Part shown: positions 1 to 4,647 of the stretch, in pieces
How the letters are laid out: every line of letters starts with the position of its first letter
How positions within the stretch are numbered: the first letter of the stretch is position 1
From: Armatimonadota bacterium
GTDB taxonomy: Bacteria; Armatimonadota; UBA10988; DTZQ01
Length of the DNA stretch: 9,354 bases
Assembly: GCA_012961305.1 (NCBI GenBank)
Contig: DTZQ01000114.1
Span: 1 to 9,354 of the forward strand
Direction: 5' to 3'
Notes under the pieces: model-generated
Seen by the model: only the letters and a program-made list of their open reading frames with translations
The model's database searches: none
What the model was told of the DNA's origin: nothing
Program-made: the position numbers and the translations under genes

Positions 1-34
1 CGCTCCTGCCTCGATGCAGGATACCCCTCCTCTA

Positions 35-81
35 TTCCCCCCGCGTGCGGGGGGAAGAAGGGGGGCCCCCCCGCGTGCGGG
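35..81. repeat. GC-rich palindromic, REP-like intergenic repeat
   Basis: Bases 35-44 and 47-56 form a perfect 10-bp inverted repeat (TTCCCCCCGC facing GCGGGGGGAA) around a 2-nt centre. The 15-mer CCCCCCGCGTGCGGG occurs at 37-51 and again at 67-81, a direct repeat with a 30-bp period. A G6/C7 block lies between the copies at 60-72. A small hairpin (TCCTGC at 4-9 with GCAGGA at 16-21) precedes it. This looks like a REP-type palindromic element between an upstream gene and the protease gene. It could also act as a processing or termination structure for the upstream transcript, though no U-tract follows. Confidence 0.5.
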
Positions 82-115
82 AAGGGGTGCATCGGGGTGG
101 CAGACGGAGGAAAAC

Positions 116-595
116 ATGCGTACCCTCGTCCTGGGTTTGGGCAATCCCATTTTCACGGACGATGCCATTGGCTGGCACGTCGTAGAGGCCCTGCGCTGTC
201 GCTTGAGGGAACCAGAAGTAGAGTTCGCCACCACCAGTTTGGCCGGTTTACGGCTGTTAGACCTGATGTGGGGCTATGACCGGGTCATCTTGATTGACGC
301 AATCAAAACCTCCCGGAGACGGGTGGGAGAAGTATACTGCCTGCGTCCGGAGGATTTGCCGGTGAGTAGGGACTTTGTGTCTGTGCACAGTCTCGACCTG
401 GTCAGCGCTTGGGAAACGGGTCGTCGGTTCCAATGGCCCCTGCCCCGCGAAGTTCTGATTTTTGCCGTAGAAGTGTCCGACCCGTGCACTTTGGGGGAGG
501 GTCTCACTCTTGCCCTCGCCCAGCAGGTGCCGACCATCGTGGAGACTGTTCTCCAGCGGGTATTGGGGGGAAAGGAGGCTCCGCCAGATGAGTAA
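116..595 (+). CDS. [NiFe]-hydrogenase maturation protease (HycI/HybD/HoxW-like)
   Basis: A 159-residue protein of the hydrogenase maturation endopeptidase family. Such enzymes remove a C-terminal extension from the [NiFe]-hydrogenase large subunit once nickel is inserted; they act in the cytoplasm. Visible family marks are GLGNPIFTDDAIG near residues 7-19, an IDA motif with Asp61, and SVHSLDL with His91. Asp16, Asp61 and His91 match the spacing of the nickel-sensing ligands of HybD (Glu16, Asp62, His93). The length is normal for the family. The ATG at 116 is chosen because GGAGG lies at 106-110 and homology starts there; the open frame upstream to 14 runs through the GC-rich repeat and is low-complexity. 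The 3' end overlaps the next gene by 8 bp, so the two are probably translationally coupled. The hydrogenase subunits themselves are not in the window and presumably lie upstream. The exact hydrogenase group cannot be told. Confidence 0.88.
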   Translation: MRTLVLGLGNPIFTDDAIGWHVVEALRCRLREPEVEFATTSLAGLRLLDLMWGYDRVILIDAIKTSRRRVGEVYCLRPEDLPVSRDFVSVHSLDLVSAWETGRRFQWPLPREVLIFAVEVSDPCTLGEGLTLALAQQVPTIVETVLQRVLGGKEAPPDE

Positions 596-1010
596 AGTGC
601 CTACCATCCTCATCATTGAGGACGACCCGGACTTCTGCCGAGTCTTGACTACCTTCCTGGAGACCGAACCTTACCGCGTGGTTACCGCGGCCAGCGGTGA
701 AGAGGGGCTGCGGAAGGTCAGGCAGGAAAACCCGGACCTCATCATTTTGGACGTCATGATGGAGAAAATCATCACCGGTTTCGAGGTAGCCCATCGGCTG
801 AAGAGCAAAGACCCCCGTTCCGAATACGCGGCCTATGCGCAGGTCCCCATTTTAGTACTAACTGCCCTGCATGAGAAGACTTTCTTCCGCTTCGAGCCGG
901 ATGAGGAATACCTGCCGGTAGAGGAGTTCATGGAAAAGCCGGTGAAACGGGAGGAGTTTTTACGGCGGGTCGAACGGCTCTTACGTCAGCGGACCACAGC
1001 GGCAGCCTAA
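588..1010 (+). CDS. Single-domain response regulator (CheY-like receiver)
   Basis: A 140-residue protein consisting only of a receiver domain. The acidic pocket is Glu11-Asp12-Asp13, the likely phospho-acceptor is Asp55 (in ILDVM), the switch Thr is Thr92 (in LVLTAL) and the conserved Lys is Lys117 (in EKP). There is no DNA-binding or enzymatic output domain, so output must come through protein contact or phosphotransfer. The region between Asp55 and Thr92 is longer than in CheY and carries an insertion (KDPRSEYAAYAQ), and the loop after Thr92 is acidic and aromatic. Translation should start at the ATG at 588, which has AAAGGAGG at 571-578 inside the protease gene; this gives an 8-bp overlap and an operon. 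The close link to a hydrogenase protease suggests a role in controlling hydrogenase expression or activity, but that is inference. No cognate kinase is adjacent. Confidence 0.88.
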   Translation: MSKVPTILIIEDDPDFCRVLTTFLETEPYRVVTAASGEEGLRKVRQENPDLIILDVMMEKIITGFEVAHRLKSKDPRSEYAAYAQVPILVLTALHEKTFFRFEPDEEYLPVEEFMEKPVKREEFLRRVERLLRQRTTAAA

Positions 1011-1023
1011 GTCCGCCGGTCAA

Positions 1024-1038
1024 GCGGCTTGTAGCCGC
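1024..1038 (+). terminator. Possible weak terminator hairpin after response regulator
   Basis: A perfect 6-bp stem, GCGGCT and AGCCGC, with loop TGT lies 13 nt after the stop codon of the response regulator. The following sequence is only mildly T-rich (AATTCCTTTCC) and lacks a true U-tract. It may end or stabilise the hydrogenase-side transcript; a chance palindrome is also possible. Confidence 0.3.
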
Positions 1039-1203
1039 GATAACAATTCCTTTCCTCCCTATGGTTTTACCACAAAGGGGAAGTCCTTACCCTCTAAGTA
1101 ATGTTCCATCGAGGATATAATCCTCCCCTACCCCCAACTCTAATCCCACACCTGGCTGACCAGGGTGAGACGGGGAAAACTCGTGCAACCTGAAGGTACT
1201 TAT

Positions 1204-1232
1204 TTGACAATTCATCCAAGTTGTGCTACACT
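1204..1232 (+). promoter_or_regulatory. Sigma-70 type promoter for the 1438 gene
   Basis: A perfect -35 box TTGACA (1204-1209) and a -10 box TACACT (1227-1232) are separated by 17 bp. Transcription would start near 1239, in the A-run before the first leader hairpin, giving an untranslated leader of about 200 nt. It reads toward the exported-protein genes at 1438 and 2406. Confidence 0.75.
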
Positions 1233-1244
1233 ACAAAAAACGGG

Positions 1245-1266
1245 GGTTCTGCACCCAGGCAGAACC
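1245..1266 (+). promoter_or_regulatory. Leader hairpin just downstream of the promoter
   Basis: GGTTCTGC (1245-1252) and GCAGAACC (1259-1266) form a perfect 8-bp stem with a 6-nt loop, followed by ATTTTC. It lies about 6 nt after the predicted transcription start. It could be an mRNA-stabilising 5' stem or a short attenuator; the T-run is too short to call a terminator. Confidence 0.45.
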
Positions 1267-1437
1267 ATTTTCAGGGTTAATAAACGACCAGCCGGCAGTG
1301 CGGGAACGGTTAGGTCGGGCCCTCTGAGAATGGCTTGACCACCTGCAGGCGCCGGAGGAGTTAAAAGAGCGTTTGGGTTTGTGAAATCTTGGGACCAAAT
1401 CCTTTAGGGCCTTCTTAGGGGTTAGAGGAGGTTGGCC

Positions 1438-2391
1438 ATGAGGAGAAGAAAGTTGTACTGGGGAATAGGGGGAAGTTGGCTGGGGGTGTTGATAATGGCC
1501 GGGGCAGCAGGGGCGACTTCGCCGGTAGAGGCGCAGCATTATGCCCATCGGGTTCAGTTGCGCCTGCTCAGCGAGCGCGATGTGGCCGCTGGAGCTCCGG
1601 TAACCCTGAAATTGGACACCCGACTGTTGGTGCGCTATCGGTGTATGAAGACCGATGGCTCTGATTTGCGCGTGTGGTACTGGAACGGACGGCGATTAGT
1701 GGAACTTCCCCGGCAACTGAGCCTGCCCAATTTCGAGTACACCACCCTCAAGTTCCGCCTGGAAGCGCCTTTGAGGGCAGGAAAGCCGGACGAAAACTAC
1801 TACCTGCTTTATGGCAATCCTCAGGCCGAAGCCCCGCCAGAAGTGGAAATACGGGAAACCTCAGAGGTGAGAGCCCAGCGCATTGGCAAGGAATTCCCTG
1901 ACCTGGTCCAAACGGTACATCAGGTGCCCCTCAAACTGGCAGCGGGCACTACCCTGCGGCAGACCTTTGTCACTGGTCCCTGGGTGTACAACCTGACGCG
2001 GGTGGATTTGTGCATCGGCTACACCGGGCAAACGGCGTCCCTGAACGTGACCGTAGGACGGCTTGACCCTGAAGTCGAAGGTGGTTTCCGCCCTTACTCG
2101 TCTACCTATGTGGCCGGTACGGACATTCCTCAGGCTACGCGCTTGGTGCCGGACAAAAACTACTACTGGGTGCCTTTCTACCTGTGGGCCCGTTTGGAGC
2201 CGAACACGGCTTATGTTATCCAGGTCCAAACCGATGCGCCGGCTGAGGACCCCTACACCATACTGGCGGCCAACGTCAATCCGTACCGGCCTGGCGAACT
2301 GCTCAAAAATGGTCAACCTTTAGCCGGGCACGATTTGGCGTTTGTAACTTACAGTTGCTTCCAATTCGACGAGCGCATTTGGATAAGGTGA
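1438..2391 (+). CDS. Exported protein with DUF2341-like region, function unknown
   Basis: A 317-residue protein with a Sec-type signal: basic start (MRRRK), hydrophobic core at about residues 12-26, and likely cleavage near 26-32. Residues 36-130 contain SDLRVWYWNGRRLVEL (75-90) and YYLLYGNPQA (121-130). This resembles DUF2341, a beta-sandwich region found in secreted and surface proteins. The second half (about 165-315) is rich in beta strands and aromatic residues (NYYWVPFYLW at 241-250) and may be another carbohydrate- or ligand-binding type fold; I do not recognise it. No catalytic motif is visible. The ATG at 1438 is preferred because GAGGAGG lies at 1425-1431; a TTG at 1432 is in frame but overlaps the SD spacing. 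A lipoprotein gene follows after 14 nt, so they form an operon under the promoter at 1204-1232. A role as an envelope or surface protein linked to the pilus genes is inference. Confidence 0.75.
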   Translation: MRRRKLYWGIGGSWLGVLIMAGAAGATSPVEAQHYAHRVQLRLLSERDVAAGAPVTLKLDTRLLVRYRCMKTDGSDLRVWYWNGRRLVELPRQLSLPNFEYTTLKFRLEAPLRAGKPDENYYLLYGNPQAEAPPEVEIRETSEVRAQRIGKEFPDLVQTVHQVPLKLAAGTTLRQTFVTGPWVYNLTRVDLCIGYTGQTASLNVTVGRLDPEVEGGFRPYSSTYVAGTDIPQATRLVPDKNYYWVPFYLWARLEPNTAYVIQVQTDAPAEDPYTILAANVNPYRPGELLKNGQPLAGHDLAFVTYSCFQFDERIWIR

Positions 2392-2405
2392 GGAAGGAGG
2401 GAACT

Positions 2406-2846
2406 ATGAGATTGCCGAGGGGAGGAGAAATTGGCCTCCTGCTGTTAATCTTATTGCTGGGACTGGCTGGCTGTGGCAGCGGAGAGAAGTCCCTATTTGC
2501 CGAAACCTTCGAGGGGGGCACAGCCCCACCACTGGCTCAGGAGCGGCCGGGTACCATCACGGGCATCGTTTGCGTGCGCCAATTGGATGGGAAAATAATG
2601 ATTGTAGGGGGGGAAAGTGCGCCGGAGGGAACTGACCCCCTGCCGGGTGTGCAGGTGCAGATTCCCTCGCTCCGGGCGGCGGTGCAAACTGGGGATGACG
2701 GGCGCTATACCTTCCCAAACATACCCCCCGGGCCGTATCAAATTGTGTTCATTTTGCCGGCGGGGGAGCCGTACAACTCCGCTCAGGCCACTTTTGACCT
2801 GATTTTGGAACCCGGCCAAACCCTCGAAGGCCTGCCGCTGGAGTGA
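2406..2846 (+). CDS. Lipoprotein with carboxypeptidase-regulatory-like beta domain
   Basis: A 146-residue predicted lipoprotein. A basic start and a leucine-rich core (residues 9-18) lead to the lipobox L20-A21-G22-C23, so Cys23 would be lipidated and the protein anchored at the membrane surface. Residues about 49-130 show the carboxypeptidase-regulatory-like / CnaB-type pattern: TGIV near the start, PLPGVQVQIP (79-88 region), GDDGRYTFPNIPPGPYQIVF, and a closing strand. These small beta-sandwich modules serve in adhesion or as spacers and have no catalytic residues. The ATG at 2406 follows GGAGG at 2396-2400 and lies 14 nt after the previous stop, so it is co-transcribed with the exported protein. 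It may partner that protein at the cell surface. Precise function is unknown. Confidence 0.75.
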   Translation: MRLPRGGEIGLLLLILLLGLAGCGSGEKSLFAETFEGGTAPPLAQERPGTITGIVCVRQLDGKIMIVGGESAPEGTDPLPGVQVQIPSLRAAVQTGDDGRYTFPNIPPGPYQIVFILPAGEPYNSAQATFDLILEPGQTLEGLPLE

Positions 2847-2903
2847 AATGACCCATTTGGGCTATTCCTGAATGGCCCTTCTGGGGTACAATAAGTTTGG
2901 GTA

Positions 2904-2948
2904 GGACGGGCGACGGTGAAGGTGATATTCCCTTCCCGTCGCCTGTCC
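2904..2948 (+). promoter_or_regulatory. Long GC-rich hairpin between lipoprotein and riboswitch
   Basis: A 13-bp stem pairs 2904-2916 with 2936-2948 (one G-U pair). It continues, past a single bulged T, into a 5-bp stem GAAGG (2918-2922) / CCTTC (2931-2935) with an 8-nt loop. This is one of the strongest RNA folds in the window. It sits 57 nt after the lipoprotein stop and upstream of the riboswitch. No U-tract follows, so an intrinsic terminator is not clear; it may be an mRNA 3'-end stabiliser, a processing site or a partial terminator separating the two operons. Confidence 0.55.
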
Positions 2949-2977
2949 GAGTCTTGGGGGAGGAATGGGGAGCAAAA

Positions 2978-2995
2978 ATAGCCATTTTTGGCTAT
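2978..2995. promoter_or_regulatory. A/T-flanked inverted repeat, operator or minus-strand terminator
   Basis: ATAGCCA (2978-2984) and TGGCTAT (2989-2995) form a perfect 7-bp inverted repeat around TTTT. On the plus strand it is preceded by an A-run and not followed by T, so read on the minus strand it would be a hairpin followed by a U-run. No minus-strand gene lies nearby to terminate, so a protein-binding operator just ahead of the pilin promoter region is an equal possibility. Confidence 0.4.
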
Positions 2996-3016
2996 CTGAA
3001 AAGGCGAGCAATCAGG

Positions 3017-3022
3017 TATAAA
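3017..3022 (+). promoter_or_regulatory. Candidate -10 box for the pilin leader
   Basis: TATAAA at 3017-3022 would place the transcription start near 3029, about 23 nt before the riboswitch begins. No good -35 box stands at 16-18 bp (TCTGAA or ATCTGA at best), so it may need an activator or may not be used. Another weak -10-like element, TACAAT, lies at 2887-2892 ahead of the long hairpin. Confidence 0.3.
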
Positions 3023-3051
3023 ACGATTTGAGGGGGAGGAATTAGAGGCAA

Positions 3052-3144
3052 GTCGGCACGCCCCGTTGACAAAGGCAAACCCACCGTGAGGCGGGGGCGC
3101 AAAGTCACAGGTCTCGCTGGGGGCGAGACGGCTGGGCTGCCGGC
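3052..3144 (+). ncRNA. Cyclic-di-GMP-I riboswitch (GEMM-I)
   Basis: The conserved GEMM-I core is visible in order. GACAAAGGCAAACC starts at 3068. A stem follows (3080-3085 with 3090-3095, one mismatch) closed by a GNRA tetraloop GTGA (3086-3089). Next come GGGGCGCAAAGTC up to 3106, with GAC 3068-3070 pairing GTC 3104-3106, then CACAGG (3106-3111). The second hairpin has a perfect 7-bp stem (3111-3117 with 3123-3129), and GGCTGGGCTGCC (3130-3141) matches the conserved 3' segment. The outer P1 stem pairs 3052-3058 with 3138-3144 (one G-U). In known GEMM-I RNAs c-di-GMP binds at the three-way junction and closes P1. It ends 39 nt before the ATG of a type IV pilin-like gene, a classic GEMM-I target. 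A competing hairpin at 3137-3149 overlaps the 3' strand of P1. Confidence 0.9.
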
Positions 3145-3183
3145 GGCAGGTCACGACAGGGAGGATAGAAAGGAGGTGGAACC

Positions 3184-3531
3184 ATGTTAAGCCTTAAGCG
3201 TTGGCGAAAGCGACAGGGTTTTACCCTGATTGAGATGTTGATTGTGATTGTCGTGATTGGCGTGCTGGCTTCAATTATCGTCCCCAAACTGTTCGGGGCA
3301 GCAAGCCAGGCGAAACAAAAAGCACGTTTGGCGGACATTCAGGAATTGCAGAATGCGGTCAACCTGTATGAGGCGGATTATGGCAGTTGGCCGGCGAACT
3401 TGACCGTGCTAACCACCACCAACCGACCGGGCACCAGCACGCCGTATCTGGACTCCGTGCCCACTGACCCGGTGACCGGTGAGGCTTTCCAGTACGATGC
3501 CAACACGGGACAAGTCAGTGCGCCCGGATAA
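3184..3531 (+). CDS. Type IV pilin / GspG-like major pseudopilin
   Basis: A 115-residue prepilin. The basic leader MLSLKRWRKRQG ends at Gly12, and cleavage before Phe13 gives a mature FTLIEMLIVIVVIGVLASIIV helix with the invariant Glu5 (Glu17 of the precursor). The C-terminal part (about 42-115) contains a YEADYGSWPANL stretch and the short DSVPTDPVTGEAFQYD ending, typical of GspG and small PilE-like pilins. After cleavage by a prepilin peptidase (not in this window) it would be assembled from the inner membrane into a pilus or pseudopilus. The ATG at 3184 has an almost ideal anti-16S match, AAAGGAGGTGG at 3169-3179. It is the first gene after the c-di-GMP riboswitch and heads the pilin cluster. 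Pilus and type II secretion pseudopilus cannot be told apart here, but the PilV/PilW/PilX-like genes that follow favour a type IV pilus. Confidence 0.88.
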   Translation: MLSLKRWRKRQGFTLIEMLIVIVVIGVLASIIVPKLFGAASQAKQKARLADIQELQNAVNLYEADYGSWPANLTVLTTTNRPGTSTPYLDSVPTDPVTGEAFQYDANTGQVSAPG

Positions 3532-3562
3532 TGGCTTGACGCTCCGTAAGGGAACAGGTCAC

Positions 3563-3600
3563 GAGCGGCGCAGCGAGGCACGGACCCTCCTGCGCCGCTC
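3563..3600 (+). promoter_or_regulatory. Strong hairpin after the pilin gene
   Basis: A perfect 11-bp stem, GAGCGGCGCAG (3563-3573) with CTGCGCCGCTC (3590-3600), encloses a further 4-bp stem (3575-3578 with 3586-3589) past one bulged C, with a 7-nt loop. It lies 31 nt after the pilin stop. The next bases are C-rich, not T-rich, so full termination is unlikely. A hairpin of this strength after a highly expressed pilin gene commonly protects the 3' end of the upstream message or gives partial termination, so that the pilin is made in excess of the minor pilins; this role is inferred. Confidence 0.55.
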
Positions 3601-3614
3601 CCCATTCCCGGAAC

Positions 3615-3642
3615 CGTAATTCGTAAAACTTGAAACGTAAAA
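3615..3642. repeat. Degenerate heptad array (CGTAANN), four units
   Basis: Four consecutive 7-nt units start at 3615, 3622, 3629 and 3636. Three begin CGTAA (ending TT, AA and AA); the third unit is divergent (CTTGAAA). The array fills the space just ahead of the PilV-like start codon. A second array with the same unit and period lies at 7426-7453. I take it as a short intergenic repeat of unknown function. Confidence 0.5.
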
Positions 3643-3652
3643 GAAGAAAACC

Positions 3653-4060
3653 ATGTGGATTCACGGCAGCGAGCATAATAACCGGCACCAGCAGGGCTTG
3701 ACCCTGATTGAACTGCTGGTGACCATCGTTATCCTGGCCCTGGGTCTGGCCGGGGTGGTGAGCATGGCAGTGGTGGCCCATAGTACTTTTCTCAAAGCCC
3801 ACTATACCGCGGTGGCCACCCAAGTGGTGCAGGACAAGATGGAGGAAACTCTGGCCTTGGGTTACAGCGGGGTCAATCCCGAGCAGCCCGAGTTTGAGCC
3901 TAATTTCTCCCTGCCTGAACTGCCCCAGGGCCAGGGTACTGTTACCAGCCAACCATACGCAGAGGGAGTACGGTTGGTGCAAGTGACTGTGCAGTGGGGC
4001 GGTTCGGTGCGCTCGCCAGGTGTGGTCAGCGCTTCCGCCCTGATTACCAACCGTCCGTAG
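3653..4060 (+). CDS. Minor pilin, PilV/GspI-like
   Basis: A 135-residue prepilin-like protein. The leader ends at Gly15 (RHQQG), and the mature start LTLIELLVTIVILALGLAGV carries Glu5 (Glu20 of the precursor). Residues about 39-70 (STFLKAHYTAVATQVVQDKMEETLALGY) match the amphipathic helix after the membrane segment in PilV/GspI proteins, where the words AxxxAQxxxExxxA recur. The C-terminal half is a small beta region with a GxVRLVQVTVQW strand. Minor pilins of this type prime pilus assembly or sit at the tip. The ATG at 3653 is used although its SD is poor (AAGAAG at 3643-3646 and around), so expression may be lower than the major pilin. It follows the pilin gene by 121 nt that hold a strong hairpin and the heptad repeat. 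PilV and GspI are not separable from sequence alone. Confidence 0.8.
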   Translation: MWIHGSEHNNRHQQGLTLIELLVTIVILALGLAGVVSMAVVAHSTFLKAHYTAVATQVVQDKMEETLALGYSGVNPEQPEFEPNFSLPELPQGQGTVTSQPYAEGVRLVQVTVQWGGSVRSPGVVSASALITNRP

Positions 4061-4087
4061 GGGTGAGGAACGGCAGGAGAAACGGAA

Positions 4088-4636
4088 ATGAGAAATCGTA
4101 AAGGGCGGGGAGTAACCCTGGTGGAACTGTTAGTGGCCCTGGGCTTAGTGGCCCTGGTACTGGCCAGTGTGGTGAGCATTTACGCTTTCAGCCTGCGCAC
4201 TTTTCAGGTGGTGCGGGCGGAAAGCGTAGCCACCGATGAAGCCCATTTTGCTGCGATGTACTTGCGCCGACGGCTAATCAACGCCCTGGAAATCACCACC
4301 GCCGAAAGCCAGCGTTTGGCTTTCGTAGTGCCAGTCAAAGACCCCGACACAGGCTTGTTTGTTACCCCCCTCACCGCGGGCGACGAATATACGGTGTACC
4401 TGTCCGACGAGACCGGGAGTTTAGCGGCCAGCGGCCCCGTGCTTTGGATGGCAGTAAACGGGATTCCCTATCGCCGGCTGGCCCAAGGAGTGCAGAGTTT
4501 GACCTTTGCATATTCTCCTTCGCCTGAGAACCCGCTTACAATTCGCCTGTCACTCACTGTGCAGGGTACGGAGGGTCCGCGTTCCCAAACGCGCAGCGTC
4601 TGGGTTAGTGTACGCCCGCCGAATTTGAACCGGTAA
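4088..4636 (+). CDS. Minor pilin, PilW/GspJ-like
   Basis: A 182-residue prepilin-like protein. The short leader MRNRKGRG ends at Gly8, and the mature start VTLVELLVALGLVALVLASVV carries Glu5 (Glu13 of the precursor). The following part includes the YLRRRLINALEITTAE stretch (about 58-73), then strands typical of GspJ/PilW proteins (QRLAFVVPV, YTVYLSDE, VLWMAVNGIPYRRLAQGVQSLTFAY). The LAxGVxxLxFxY word is characteristic of this group. It would help form the initiating tip complex with the other minor pilins. The ATG at 4088 has AGGAG at 4075-4079, with 27 nt from the previous stop. The stop codon at 4634-4636 overlaps the SD of the next gene, which suggests tight coupling. Confidence 0.8.
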   Translation: MRNRKGRGVTLVELLVALGLVALVLASVVSIYAFSLRTFQVVRAESVATDEAHFAAMYLRRRLINALEITTAESQRLAFVVPVKDPDTGLFVTPLTAGDEYTVYLSDETGSLAASGPVLWMAVNGIPYRRLAQGVQSLTFAYSPSPENPLTIRLSLTVQGTEGPRSQTRSVWVSVRPPNLNR

Positions 4637-4647
4637 GGAGAGCAACC

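Larger units (their letters stand above)
1011..1437. other. 427-bp intergenic region with small hairpins, promoter and leader
   Basis: No convincing intact gene is seen here. The first half holds three compact inverted repeats: 1024-1038 (GCGGCT/AGCCGC, 3-nt loop), 1111-1125 (GAGGAT/ATCCTC, 3-nt loop) and 1151-1164 (CCTGG/CCAGG, 4-nt loop). None has a following U-tract, so they are weak terminator candidates for the upstream operon. The second half carries the promoter at 1204-1232 and a leader of about 200 nt. That leader includes a hairpin at 1245-1266 and a second stem pairing 1313-1321 with 1332-1340 through two G-U wobbles. One forward frame across 1277-1387 reads like a helical protein but is broken by a TGA at 1325-1327. 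Confidence 0.6.

Noticed and set aside
510..587. Longer N-terminus for the first response regulator
   Set aside because: Those residues overlap the protease gene and lack receiver homology; the ATG at 588 has a strong SD and the domain starts there.
1111..1125. TATAAT at 1116-1121 as a promoter
   Set aside because: It lies inside a perfect GAGGAT/ATCCTC palindrome, and no acceptable -35 box stands 16-18 bp upstream.
3055..3069. Sigma-54-like GGCACG...TTG spacing ahead of the pilin gene
   Set aside because: The -12 GC is missing, and the bases belong to the riboswitch P1 strand and its neighbouring core.
3066..3071. Perfect TTGACA that looks like a -35 box
   Set aside because: It lies within the conserved aptamer core of the c-di-GMP riboswitch and has no -10 partner at the right distance.
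3530..3540. 11-mer AATGGCTTGAC shared with 1330-1340
   Set aside because: A single short match without extension on either side is compatible with chance.
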